From: Cristatella mucedo
Lineage: Eukaryota > Bryozoa > Phylactolaemata > Cristatellidae
Length of the DNA stretch: 64,000 bases
Direction of reading: 5' to 3'
NCBI GenBank assembly: GCA_009760855.2
Contig: WPIO01000097.1
Span: 962,001 to 1,026,000, forward strand
The stretch's first letter is position 1; the number at the start of each line of letters is the position of its first letter. The position numbers and the translations under genes are program-made. The notes under the pieces were generated by a model. That model saw nothing but the letters and a program-made list of their open reading frames with translations, had not been told where the DNA came from and searched no databases. Of the stretch, positions 1 through 13,800 are shown piece by piece.

Positions 1-394
1 GTTTCGGAGATGTTAGTCGTAGGGGCGTATAAACCCCTCGTTTCAACGTGAGCTCTAACGCTCTCAGCCTGCGATGCAAGTTGAAGTGAACAAATGTTAA
101 CGTGAACATGAGCTGATCCTGAAAAAATAAAGAGCACGCCACTGTTTTGTCGAGATATTGGCATGCGCAGCTGCTACACCACTGGCATATGCTGAGAGCA
201 TTTTCTGTTCGGAAAGAGAAGCCGCTCTCGCCACGGGTGGTGGCAAACCTGGGGGAGGGGTGATTTCGAGAGACCGATGTGGGACGGCTCGACGGGCGCG
301 GCTTCGCGATGAAGAAGACAGGTGGCAAAGCCCCACGTACCCGTCTTGAGTGTGACAGTAGCTGCATTGTACGTAAGTGAGGCCCAGGCGAGCG

Positions 395-996
395 TACAGG
401 CTTGTCTGTCGTGAGCGTAGCAGTTGCCACATCGCATCACTTCTCTCCGACGAGCACTGGCTACTAGTCAAGCAATGCATCGACTTCAAAGTTTTGTCGC
501 TCACTTTCAGGTCCCTTAATTCTTTGGCTCCAGCCTACCTATCAGATCTACTCCCCCACCAGGCCAAGCATCGTACCACCCGCTTTTCGGAATCCAGCAG
601 TTTACCTATACCTCGTACAAACCTTAAATCCTTTGGAGACGTGCCTTTAGTTCGTATGCTCCCAAAGCCTGGAACTCACTCCCGACTTCCGTCACCATAT
701 ACCCTGATTTGACCACATTTAAAAAGAACTTAAAAACACACGTATTTAGGACATTATTTAGTCCCTGTGATTCGTCCTTTATGTTCTTCTGGGTGCTGAC
801 ACTGTGCATGCTTCCACTAACCATACTTGCATGCTGACCCTGTGCATGTCACACCTGACCATGTTATTCTTGTTGTTTATTGAGCACGCTACCACTAACC
901 ATTTGATCGTGCTTCCTTTGCGGTAAATGTAAAGTGCCTAGACAGAGATTGAGTTCTCTGAGGGCACTATATCAAATGCATTATTATTATTATTAA
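395..996 (+). mobile_element. L2-like LINE, 5'-truncated 3' end
   Basis: The sequence starts inside the conserved C-terminal region (AGLSVVSV-type reading around 400). It continues through the R-x-N-L-K-S-F-G-D segment and the 3' UTR to the hairpin tail (about 935-975), and ends in TTATTATTATTATT. Stops and frameshifts show it is dead. Confidence 0.85.
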
Positions 997-1077
997 ATTA
1001 CGTACTGGTTGTCGAAGCCATTGGGTACGCCGCTCCGGAGCACGTTGCGTGAAGAGCGATAGGGAGAGAAAGAGGCA

Positions 1078-1113
1078 CATTTTCACTTCTTGCACTAGCA
1101 AGAAGTGAAAATG
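1078..1113. repeat. Perfect inverted repeat, 15-bp arms
   Basis: CATTTTCACTTCTTG, loop CACTAG, then the exact complement at 1099-1113. Confidence 0.95.
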
Positions 1114-2745
1114 GGTGACAGGTATACGGTCACTTGCTGGCACGGCACAAGCCCATAGGGCGGACTGTGCTGCGGCTGGGGCGGAACCACGTGATGGCGA
1201 TGACACGCCCACGAAGGCTCTCCCAGCTCACGGCGAGAGCCCTGAGATGTTACGCGAAGCGACGTACGGACTAGGCCCCGTATCCAGCAGCCGTAGGCGG
1301 TGGCGACGTAGGCCGGCAGCACCTACGTTGGGTCATGCGCCACTGAGCAGCACGTAGTGGCGGCGTAGTTTTAGCCTAGGCGGCGGCGGCACCGTAGCCG
1401 GACTGCGCCTGTGCGGCGGCTTTGAAACGTGGTCGAACAGCACGTTTGTGGCGGGGAGCGCTGCCGACTAGCGCAAAGTAGCGGCGTATTAGTTAGTGAA
1501 GGGCGTGGCGGTCGGTCGTCGTCGGTTGCTCGCCGCGTTGCGCGTTCGCCTTGAGTTGTTTTCGGTCGAGTAAGGCTGCGTGTGGTGCGCCGCATAAGAT
1601 GCTGCGCTTAGGCGTACTCCTACGCCGGCGACTCCATCCGGACCTAGGTCGTGAACTTTGGCGTCAAAAGTCCGCCATCCAGCGCGTCTCGTTAACATCT
1701 CCTCCGTTAAAGTTGTCTGTCTTCTTTTTTAAAGAAATTTTACACTTTTCCAGAAGCACGCGCGAAGCTGATTTTTGCCCGTACAAGAAGCGCCGATAAG
1801 ATGGGCTTGCCAGTCCAGTCAGAAAAAGTTGCTACATCTAACCTGGGAGGTCTGAATATCCGCGCGGAAAGGGCGCAGCCAAAATGAATGAAGCCTTTTT
1901 AGACGCCTCCGAAAAGGAGACGGCAGCTTCCGTTTGTACAGCTGCGCGCCGACGGCCACCAGCCGGGCAGTCTGTCCTTACCCCGCTTATCTTTCCCAGC
2001 TTAAGAAAGAATAATGGCAACGCACAAGCCTGGGAGGCACAGCCTTGTGCGTCTAGAATGGCTCTTTGGCGCTCTATAAAAAAAAAAAGTTTGGCGCCTC
2101 TCATTTCGGGAGAGCCCGGAACCTGCACGAAGAAGTATCACCGTTCGGCTTTAGACGTGTATCTATAAAAGAGTTTTGCCGCTCGGCAATTCTAGATTTC
2201 TACAATACTCGCCTCGTAGAACAGTAATACAGCCTCGCTGTTGGGAACGACCCACGGCGCATATATTTTCAATACGGCCGCAGTAGCAACCATTTTTAGC
2301 CCGTCTTAAATAAAATCTGGAAAGATGTCTCGCGGGACCTTGCAATCCTCCGATGAGCCACTCTATTATTACCCTCTAAGCCTGGCAGGCTTTCCAGGAA
2401 GCCACTGGCGATGGCCACTCGAAAAGGCCTGCTGTTGGGCATACAATGAGGTGAAAACGGGCTTTTTGGATGTAGCAGAGATGCTTGAATAGTAATACTT
2501 AATGTTGCACAGCCCAGCCCTAGCTCCCTTCCCTTCGGCCATGGGGGGGGGCCCCCAATACCATTTCCCAAAGACCTAGATGGGATGGGATCATGGGATG
2601 ACACTGGGATCTGCCTCTATGCAGTATTTATTTCATTCACTATCTTGTCAGTAATGTCCGCCCTTAGTCTCTCCCTGCCGCTGCCATCTCAAAGCTCATC
2701 AACCAGTCGAAGAAAGTTACTTGCACTCATGACTTCCGCGGCCTA

Positions 2746-2977
2746 CTACTCTCCTCCTGAGATACCACGATTAAGGCCACCATGCATTGCTAGCGTACTA
2801 AATCTGGCCTCTGCCTGAAGTTCTGTCCCAGCACCTTTCGAAGACGCTATTCATAGTCTACTAACGAAGAAGCCGACACTAGCCTAGGAGAACTAAAGCA
2901 GCGCCCGCCCAGTCTTCCTGCTGCTGCTCCAATCAAAGACGCGTCTACTCTCCTCCTGAGATGCCTTGATTGAGGCC
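2746..2977 (+). repeat. Direct repeat pair, ~33 bp, spaced ~200 bp
   Basis: CTACTCTCCTCCTGAGAT at 2746 and 2945, each followed by a similar (A/T)TTGA/TTAAGGCC stretch. It may be the edge of an unrecognised repeat. Confidence 0.6.
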
Positions 2978-3595
2978 GAATCACATTTACACTCTGTCGC
3001 TCAGGTTCGAAGTGCAGTGATTCAGTATGTTAAAAATCATGAGGCGATACACACATTTTGGCTTTTTATCAGTGAAGTTGGGAAAATGACCGATGAACTA
3101 GCCAAACTCGCATTCTCCGGGAAATTGTCGGCATATATACTTAAACGCCATTGCTGCCACCACACACTATTAATTACATTGTAGCCCAATTACATCTTTC
3201 TAGACAGACCGATGTTTTGCTAACTACAAATGTTTCGGTCTGGTAGCACTCATATGTCTGCGGCAGCTTGTTTTCTATTTCGCAGCCTCACCGTGCCAAC
3301 ACGTATGCATAGATAAGAGAATCGGGTAAAAACGTAGTGCTTCTGACGCCTTTACTCTGAAGCTCGCCCAAAATATTTCTGTTTCGCCAATTCTCTATCC
3401 ATGGTGGTGACCGGGAAAACACTAACATGCACCTCCTCGGAAGGTCAGCATTCCAGAAGATTATTTCCTGGAAAATCATGATTTCGTTGGCACCAAAACT
3501 GCAGCAGCAGTGACTGCCACTCAGTCATACGCAAGCCTGGTTGTTTCAGAAATATTGCAGCATCACACAAATTCGGTCAAGCTTTGAAATGGACT

Positions 3596-3960
3596 CTGCA
3601 GTCAGCTAATCGATTCATTTGTGACATCCAGAGAAGGCTACTGTAGGCCACACTACTTACAGATCTTCTAGTCCATGCAATAGGACGCTTACAGTTGGTG
3701 CACAACATTGGCAGCTACGCTTGCCTGTCACGAACTTTGCAACGGCCACCTGAAGCCACTTCTCACCAACCTGCCTTGGCTGCTTATTAATCAGCTCGTT
3801 GATTTCAAGATTCTGTCACTCGCCTGTAGAGCCCTCAATTATACTCGCCATATTTCTTTGGGCTACCTATCTGAATCGGTTCAATATCACGTGGCCTCTC
3901 GTCGGGTCACCCGAAGTTCTGACTTTGGTCGGTCGGTTGATACCCTCATTAAATTATAAT
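3596..3960 (+). mobile_element. Divergent L2-like LINE fragment
   Basis: Degenerate coding sequence reads FVTSREG, then LGRLQLVHNIGSYA-like. It continues with LPWLLINQLVDFKILSLACR and GYLSESVQYHV, equivalent to the [17 protein letters not shown] block of the other copies. No tail hairpin is present. It is more diverged than its neighbours and so probably older or from another subfamily. Confidence 0.6.
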
Positions 3961-4700
3961 CGCTCGGAGATCTGACTTCAGTTATTACGCTTCCTAAGCA
4001 TTCATATATGCAGAATGACATTAGTCCTTTGGCCATTCAAAAAGAAAAGAAAATAATGTCTGTTTTTCGTAGAGCGAGCTCGGTCTGCTTACCTATTCGT
4101 TGTCCCTACTTGAGCACTTTGAAACTTTGTACGTCGGTGACTAAGGGCAATAATCTCACGCTTTTATATTACGCTGTAATGATTCTCGATTCTTCGAACG
4201 AAGCGATTCTCAGGGATGAAACTGACGTGTATTTACTTGGCAAGTATCACAAATATGGTGAGTTAGGACTGAAACAACGAGCTGTGGCAAAGTGTGAGAG
4301 CTGGTGACATCGCATATCCACTGACTTTCAGCAGGCCAAATGGATGCTTACTTGATACTCATTGGTTAGGACCTTTCGAATTGGGTCGGACTGATACGCC
4401 ACAAACACATAAGTCAGTACTGACTCTTGGTAAAACAATTCTCTTCCTGCAAAAACATCGGACAAAGAGATATTCTCAATTGACTTAAAAAAATTCTGAT
4501 ACGTCATAGGCAAGCATAAAAACTTTTTCATTTGAACGTAGCCATAAACTTACAATTTAGTCCCAACTAATGTCATACATGTATATTCAGCGATTCATCA
4601 TGCCAACACATTTCTCCCGATCCGTTAAAATGCAAATTGCTTTGCCACCAAAGCTATTTCTAGTGTTGATGTGACGTCACGGTTCCAAGTGACACGTTGC

Positions 4701-4807
4701 TCAATCCGATGGGAGTGCCCAGTGCGAAATAGTCGAGCTCACAGCTGTAGCCAATTCAACTGATGCCGCACACAACACGCGGCGCTGCATGACATCCAGT
4801 GGTCCAC
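4701..4807 (-). CDS. IMPA1: IMPA exon 8 (terminal)
   Basis: The acceptor is gtcttgtag. The exon encodes [20 protein letters not shown] and ends WALPSD before TGA at 4703-4701. The G-G-P-x-D-x-M-x-R-R start is family-typical and the tail is divergent. I did not find a convincing AATAAA just downstream. Confidence 0.88.
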
Positions 4808-7800
4808 CTACAAGACACCAGTGCACAGCAACGTAGCACCAAAGTAGTTCCCAAGTCTGGGCACGGTGGCTTACTTATATTCCTGTGTTACTAGGCACTA
4901 ACACACCAAGCAGATTGAACCTATGAGCCGGCAAATCTGCATAAATACAATAATAGCTATTCTGGGACGTCAGTGAGAGATACCAGACTAAGACACAGAG
5001 TGACGATAATGCAAGCGAAAGAAAACAATGCACTTGCTACAATCACTGGATTAATCTGGTGATAATATTCGTCCTTTGTGTGCTCGTGCGTGCTGACACT
5101 GTGCATGCTGCTACTAAACATATTTGCATGCTGACCCTGTGCATGTCGCCTCTAACCATATCATGCTTGCTGACATTGAGCATGCTAACACTAAACATTA
5201 GATCATGCTTCCTTTACAGCACATGTAAAGTGCCTAGAAAGAGATTAGGTTCTCTGAGAGAGCTATACAAATGTATTCTTATGATTCTTATAAGCTGGTC
5301 AAACAATCGAATTGAGCATCAACTTACTGGAAAACATAAAGCAAGAAGGTAGGGGTTTGGAGTCTCATAAGTGCATGAATTTGCTACCTTTCTATAGCTG
5401 ATCAAGCAAGTCACACTTAAACGTATCCCCGCAGATTTGCTTTGTACAAATGCACAGTGAATTACAGCAAAGAGCATCACATGACACCGGACTGTGCACT
5501 TACAGGCCATATACGTATAAGAATCTGGGTCCTACCTTCGGTGTCAAGCACCACTGCTCCAGCTTCCTGTGCAATGAGGCCGCCTGCAGCAATGTCCCAG
5601 CAGTGGATTCCAAACTCGAAGTAAGCATCAGCCTCACCAGCGGCCACGGCACACAGGTTCAGTGCTGCAGAGCCAGCACAGCGAATGCTGGACGAAAACA
5701 ACAAGACCGTAACAGCCAAGCTGTGACATAAGCATAATTCAAGTGAAAAGCAAAGACTGTGCAGTGTGGTGCAAATTAGCAACGCATATCAAACTCAATA
5801 GCATGCCCACAAGATCACCAGATGTTCATAACCTGTTTCGGAAATGCCATTCATACATGTCTACACATCGCTGAACTCATGACCTGCCTTACACAGCTCT
5901 AAAAGAGTCAATTGGCTTTGTAATGCGACAGGATGATTTTCTTTAGACGACCACATCAGCTCAAAAATCGGTCTTATTTAGACAGAGATGCCACATCTAA
6001 ATTGGTCAATGCATGTGTGACATCCCGTCTCGACTTCAGTAACTCACTGCTTGCTGGTCTTCCGGCCTGTGCAATCAGCCGTTTACAGCTGGTGCAAAAC
6101 TCTACAGCTAGGCTTGTCTGTCGTGAGCATCGAAGTTGTCATATCACACCACTTCTTGCCGACCTGCACTGGCTCCTAGTCAAGCAACGCATCGACTTCG
6201 AGGTTTTGTCCCTCACTTTTAGGTTCATTCGTTCTTTAGCTCCAGACTACCTATTAGATCTACTCCCCCGGCAGGCTAAGTATCATACTAACTGCTTTTC
6301 TGAATATAATCGTTTATCTACACCTCGTAGGTTTCTCAAATGCTTTGGGGACCGTGCCTTTAGTTCGTATGCTCCCAAAGCCTGAAATTCACTTGCGACT
6401 GGCGTCACGACATCCCCTGACTTGACCACATAAAAAGAAGCTAAACACGCATCTATTCATCAGCTTGTGTGTGCTGACACAGTGCCTGCTGCCACTAACC
6501 ATATTTGCATGCTGATCCTATGCATGTCACCTCTAACCATGCTATGCTTGTTGTCCTTGAGCATGCTACCACTAAGCATTTGATCGTGTTCCTTTGCAGC
6601 ATTTGCAAAGTGCCTAGACAGAGACTGAGTTCTCTGAGGGTGCCAAAACAAATGTATTATTACTATTATGATTATTAGGACACATCTGAAAACATGCTCT
6701 TGGTCGCGTGTGTCAAACCCCTGGTTCTCTGGAGGCAAAAGTCTTTGCCACTCATTGAGTTCGATCACATCCAAGCAAAAGAAAAAGGAGTCGCAAGCAT
6801 TAGTACTTCAGATACTGCATACCAAAAAGATTCCAAAGTGCAATTGGCTAGCTAGTGCACCTAAAACATTTTAATGTAACTCAAAAGCCCTACATCGTCT
6901 TCACGAAATGTGACTATGCATGCAGTGAGAGAGGGACGGATAAGTTCTTCTTCCCGGCACGGCTCACAAACGAGGGCTCCACATTATCGTTGTTGTAGGT
7001 GTTGATTTACGAGCCCACCACTAGCAGAAGAGATAGCCGCTGCCGACCTATAGAAACTAGTTCTGGCCATGGTGAGAAGCCACAGAGAGCACTGCACGTC
7101 ACGTGATACATCCGAGCAGCTCTTGCAAGCATTGGCTAGCGCCCTCAAAGACCTCCTTCAACCACAGCTTGGGCACATGCTACGAATGCTTAAGGCCGTA
7201 GAAGCAGCTGAAACCAAACTTGAAACCGGTGCATCCACGTCATTGCATAGCGACCAGCATTACCGAGGAACGAAAGACAAATAAAACGAACACATACCCG
7301 TGCGCTTTCATTATAATATTCTCCATGTTTCGAAGCTTAAATTTTGTGAAGTCGGGATCTCTGGAAGAGCCAAACTCCGTGATGATAAGTGCACTGCTTA
7401 AATCTAAAAGAAAAGGAGGGACGTATAGGAAATAAAAAAAAACTGCAGCGTTAAAAGATAAAACAGACATACACGATCATCAATATTGTGCGCACGCATG
7501 CTCACCCCCACAGACGTATGAGCACACACACACACACACACACACACACAGATTTATGCAAATGCCAAAGGCGTGGTTCAGCAGGGTACCTAAAGCCATG
7601 CAAGCACCTGCAGTTGCAGGCATCTCGGAGTCCAGGCAAGGGCCAAACTTAGTAGAATCATCGAGCGCCAGCACACTTGCAAAAGCACACTTGCCTTGCG
7701 CAAGCACGACACTGGGATGTAATGTAATGTAATGTATCTCCGTCAGTAACTCCACAAAGTCATAAAGACCATGTGGGTGTTACTCAGGAGAGTTTTGTAT

Positions 7801-10800
7801 AGCGCACCGAGTGCTGACAGCTGAGCTAGCTAATTGGTTAATCCTCAGCACTCAGTGCTCACAGCAGCCTAGCACTTATCGCCCTGCACTGCATCTCCCA
7901 CCGCTGCAACTAGCAGCCATGTTTCTGGAAGTCGACTTCCCCAAATTCGCTTGCATTTGTCCTCCCTTTAATATGTATAGTACCTTCCAGTGGACTAATG
8001 CATTGATTTAAAAACTCATTGACTAGCCTTTATTTCACGAGCTGATCTTGTCAGCCATTCGACTGAGGTCCTGCCCACGCCTAGGGAAGTCAGGCCTGCA
8101 TATGCAAATCAGCTCTTTTGATCGCACTCGTTTCTGCCTTACGAGTGAGGGCAAAATGTCTCCCTCTACTGTATATAGCAGATTGGTAGATTATACTTCA
8201 ACTAGCTGTCACTCGCACTCCACAGATAAACTGCAGTCAAGTGGCTCCTGGCAAGCTGGAAGCTGAAGTTGCAGATGCAGAATCACTCAATCGATGTGAT
8301 TCATGCATAAGGACGAGCTAATGAAAGTGACACAGCAAACAGATTAACACCCTTAAAAGTAGCACATACAGCAGGCGCCATAATACTTCAGCCTAACGGT
8401 ACAACCCACTGATGTAATGCATAAGATGAAAATTGGCACAAAAAAGTGACCTAAATCAGAGAGCTTGCCAAATCAATCAGGGCAAAAGCGCAACGAGTTG
8501 GTACTTCCTATGTCAAGGTCAATGTCATTAACCCAATGCTTTTCGGAGGACAGTCATGGTTGAATCGATCTAAAGCCCCACTCTCCAGCCGGACCCTGTG
8601 TGCACATCTCGGGCAGTTGCGCTGTCACAATAGCTTCTGCGTGCTGAGTGTTGCTCTGAAAGTTTACTATGCATGGCTCTGCTTTAAAGCTTTCTCGGCC
8701 ACCACTAAATGCTGAGCCGCGTGAATCTAACCACAATAAAGCGACCAAAACATGCTTTAGGTCCACGAGGAAGGAATTCCAAGGACCGGCTGATTGACAA
8801 CATGCAGGGCAGCTGTGCCTGTCTAGTGCCCACTAGTACCCATACCTTCGGTGTGTCTTGCGCTGATACGCCGGCCATTGCAGTAAGCCCCTTGTCCAGC
8901 AATGGCGCTGTACACCTTGTCTTGAGGCACATTGTACACGAGGCCAATCAAAGGCTGTAATATATATCGGAGTACTTCGGATCGGTCACGGAATGCTGCC
9001 GAGCTCCAGCAGAAGCAGGAGCAGCAGCAGCGCAAACGGCAACTCACCACCCGACGGCAGCACTCGGTGAAGGGAAAGCACAAGAGCTCCACCGTCGTGC
9101 CTGGCTCTGAGCCAGGCACGACTAACTCAGACACAGTGAGAAAGATTTAGCTCCAAAGTGCTCGCGAAGGATAACTCACTAGATTATGCCGGCTTCTGTA
9201 GGAAGCCAGAATAGGGGCTCTGGGTGCCTTGTGGTCGCTCGTTTTACATCATGCTTTCACAAAGGCATCTCTATTTATTCGCACAATTGCACAGATCGCC
9301 ACGCCGGCGCCAAACAGCAGCCGAAGTGGTTAGCACAGCTTCGACATCTCGGGGAAGAGGGCAAGATCCCGGGCTCAGGCTGGTTAGCATAGCTAAGACA
9401 TCTCGGGGGGGGGGGGCAAGATCCTCAGCCTGCAATCAGGCTGCCACCATAAAGAGTATGGCCCATCGCTATGGTGGCAGCCAGGGCTGGCAGGGGCTGG
9501 AGCTAGCTACAGCCACTTATCATTGCTAGAAGACATTAAAAAGCAAAATATCGAAAGCAAATCGACGGAGCAGCAAGTGCCCCCCATCGAGAGGAGAGCG
9601 CAATGGCATGCCACACTCTCCTGCTGCTGAAGCAGCTCAGCCAGGCAGGTGGAGCACAATCTAAGGTATTGAAGCTTAGGCGAGCAAAAACCGTCCTCTG
9701 CAAGCACGAACCGTGAGCTATGCTCATGCACGCCATTTAAGTGGTATGCCCCACATTGAAGTTCAGCGAAACAAAATGGAAAAACCTGATGCCAAATGTG
9801 AAACCAGAGACAGGCAGCACTAAACAGAGTGGGAAAGCTGCTACTAAAATCCAGCTACAAATATTAGCAATAATAATAGAAACCCTAATAGAAAGGTTGA
9901 GAAAAAAGTTTGTGCACCGTGATTTTAAAAATAATTTAATGAGTTAATTAATTTAATGAATTTAATGATGGCTTCACGAAAAATATGTCACACGAACTTT
10001 TTCCTCGACCTTACAATAGAAACCCTGTGTAGGTGGTACTGAAAAACATACACGACGAGATTATTCCCACTAATTTAGGCATCTAATTTTCAAATGCAGT
10101 CCCAGCAGTCACCCAGCCACAAAACTCTGGGCCAGTTCTACTTATCCGGTCACAGGCTAGGCTTGAACAAAGGATAATTAAGGTCAATCAATGTCAATAT
10201 CACCTTTCTAAATGGAGACAGTCTAGCTAAAAAAGCAGATTACAGCATTTCCTTGCGATCGACAACAGACTGTCACAGATTTTTGAACACAACATTTATT
10301 GCAAAGCAGTACTCGAAGGCATTTTGTGGCTTAGCAATGCTACCACAACTGTAGCTGGATTAGTGGGGCATCAGATAAGCTGCATGTACACCAGTGGCAC
10401 CTTGCCTCAGGTTTAGCATTATTCGACAGTGGTAGAATTGGCACTACAACCAGTGAGAGATCCTCACACTATCCTCTTTAGGTCAGATCTTGTTAAATGG
10501 CTACAGGATAATTTTCGATGGCGAACCAAACACGAACAACAACCAGTTCTTAACTCCACATCGACAAACCCCACCCCTTCTTTTGCTGACCACCCATGAA
10601 CAATGCTAAATTAAGGTAAATAACTTGTTTGCAGCTATGCATTTCATTTTGTGAACCAATGTTTCACATTTTAGTCAATTTCTTATGTCAATTTCAAAGT
10701 CGACAGCTACTATAATATATTACTGTAGCTTTGGAAGTGTCATTCTGATGGTCACAAATTGTTTGTCAACTAGTACTACACATTATAGGCTTTACAATAC

Positions 10801-13800
10801 CGGTTGCTATGTAACCATTAACTAGTAAGGAACCATTAAACAAGATTCAAGTGAAAATTAAAAAAAATATTCCAGCACTGCATTTGAACGTAGTATGGAA
10901 GGTAGACCAACTGATTGTAACGAGATCTACAGTGGGATATGTGAATGTAAAGGATCCAAGAATATATCACCATTCTTTCGAAAGGGAGTGACGAGGTATT
11001 CCGGGGCAAATACTAAGAAAAAACATCAGGCCTACAGCAGAATTAACTAAAAAGTCTCGAGAAGCTCAGATATTAACTAGAAGCCAGTTCTAAGTAAACT
11101 TAAAAGATCAGAGCAACTTTTTTCCAAGCTCCCAACCCACAACAAGACAAGAGATTGCTCTTCATAATCTATTCAATAACGATTTCTGTAAAGCTTTAGA
11201 CAATTCACCAAATCACCTCTAAGGACAATAACACAATTTCTGAAGCTACACGATTACACACTAGTGCATCGTATACCCTGCAAAGCACACTAACTTTACT
11301 AACACCAGAAAAAACACTGAACACTAACCTTTTGATTCACATAAAGTCCTATAGATACAGCATAGTATGGATACCTGCAATAGTTATTAAAATGCTGATG
11401 ATGTGACATATAGCTTGCAAGCAATCCGACTAACTTGGCATTTCACAAAAACTTACCCGTGGACAAAATTCGTTGTGCCATCAATAGGATCTATAAGCCA
11501 CGTTGGGTTGTCCGTAAGCAGGCACTTTGCCCCACCAGCTGTCGACTCCTCACCTATAAAGCTACAGGCTCATCGGGTATTGACATTGCACTAAGCACGA
11601 ATTGCTGCCTGGTCATTCAGCTGCCATTACTGTCATAGACTTGCAACAGTTGACTGGTTAATGGGCTGACCCAGTAGGCAAGCAGGACCCAGCGATCAAC
11701 TGGAACCTTGAGCAAGTAGCTCATTGGCTAGAGATTTCATAAGTGGGATAGAATCACAACCTTGTATTGCTACAGGCAAAAGCACTTCAAATAAGCATTT
11801 CAGGGGTGGCCGGGTACCTACGCTTGGCTGAGACCTGCCGTCTATTACAGCTAGCCTAGTTGGTGAGTAACTATCGGCCTGACAAAGTAAATCGACAGTG
11901 ACCCACTGATTACAATACTATACTATACAATACTATACTATATACTATACTACGAATCAAAACCATTTAAGTAGGGAAGCTCAAACAAAATTACCAATAG
12001 ACTAAAATGCTTCATTTTTAAAGCACCCTAAGAGAGCTTGATCTCTACTCAGGTGCTTTACATATGCCATAGGGCTCGAGCCAACGATCCTGGTCGTTAA
12101 AGGCAAGCACCTCACTCATGAGCCAAACAAAGACAGATCCCCTTAGTCGTTGGTCTAGATCCAATTTACGTTGCATAGCTGGAGGTCAAAAGGTCACTTA
12201 TTCATGAACATAGTTCAGCATGCACATTTACACTCGATCGCTGGTTGCAATTAGCTAGGGGATGGGGTTGCAAAGCCAGCCAATGGCCAGAGAGTGTGTC
12301 TCGTGGCAAACGACAGGTACAAATACCCATTGCATCCAATCCAAAGATGGGTACCTCGGTGATTTTTAGTTTTACAGATTTTTACAGTGTTAAATTACCG
12401 TTCCAGCAGGCTTGCCTGCCATCAATCACATCTGGCTACGATCACTTGAGTAAGAACTGTAGCGATATCTTTTGTGCTACTTGCTAGCCTGAATATGAGA
12501 AAATAGCCACTTGCCTTGCTTCCTCCAATGGCAGAAAGGCCAAACAGCTGCATTTGTTTTCTTCTGCCCAGCAAAACTAAGTGAGTCTCGGTATCAACAT
12601 AATATAAGAAAAAATTCAGGAGCCAATATTACAAGTCATCTGCTGAAAGGCTTGAATGCACTGTAAATATAGCTCTAACTGTTTGCGGCCGATTTGAATA
12701 AGAAACGATACGCGACGTTGCTGAAGCATGAATGAACGGTATAATTGCACAGGCTATCAGTCCGACACAAAGCTGGCAGCAGTAATGCAAACAGGTGGTA
12801 TTCATGTAAAATCAGCAGCAGCCAGTGATGGTGACAAATGAATAACCCCACACGAGCACTTCTTCTATTCGAGTTGCAAGACAGTTTGCGAATCACAAGC
12901 TGCTAAGACTTAAGTGCCATATAGAAAGCTCTTCGGTGTAACATTATCTTAGTCTCTGTGGCTTTTTGAAATCACAGGCGGAAATTCATACACACAGACA
13001 TGCATAAGCACACTTTAAGTAGTCAAAGAGAGCTTAATAATGTAATCAAGCTAGTTCTGTAATGGCTTAATAACTAAGTCCGGTGAAATTCATTTGCTTC
13101 AAGTTCTATCGAGAAGAAAATGTAGACACATTGAATCCTAAAGCCGTGTTTGGATTCTTTGACTATCTTAAATTGAGCATTGGTGGCATTTGGTAAGTGA
13201 CAGCAACCAACTGAATGGTGCCTAAAATATGCCATCCTTCCTAATCTTTGTAAACTTATCAAAGACGTATTCATGCTGAGCATGTACTTCACGTTGACAC
13301 GGCATATGCACACCCAGCATCTGGGACTCTTCGGATATATACATGCACATAATCCTATCAGAAGGTCAGAATCAGAGTGTTCATGACACGGATCCTGCTT
13401 CAATACCATTTAAGGTAAGGAGGGGATGCTTCTTAAACACTTGGATTCATCATCAGCCTACATACCTATGCGATGGGAACTTCTCCTTTAGTCTGCCGAT
13501 TACAAAGGTCTCAACGTTTCGGTCCGTCTCTGTGACCAAATCTGCATATGAATCTTTCTGAGCGATTGAAATACTAGCTTCTGCCCCTTGTCGAGCTATC
13601 TGCAAAGGAATTGGTTCAGCCAGTGGCTGCATTCAGCAATGCTAGCAGACTAAGAAAAGGGCAAATCGAATATGGTACGGACATGGAGGCACTCTGCCTA
13701 AGCATGCAAACATAACAAATCATGGAATAGTAGCTAGGCACATGAACTGGTCTGGAATCTGCCAGTATGGTACTGAACAGCATTATATAGTGGTTCAGAC

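Larger units (their letters stand above)
997..3595. other. Intergenic, no gene seen
   Basis: 1.1-1.7 kb is CpG-rich with many GGCG/CGTAG words. 1.8-2.6 kb is a mix of short frames without protein resemblance. Apart from the palindrome and direct repeats listed, nothing is assignable. Confidence 0.6.
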
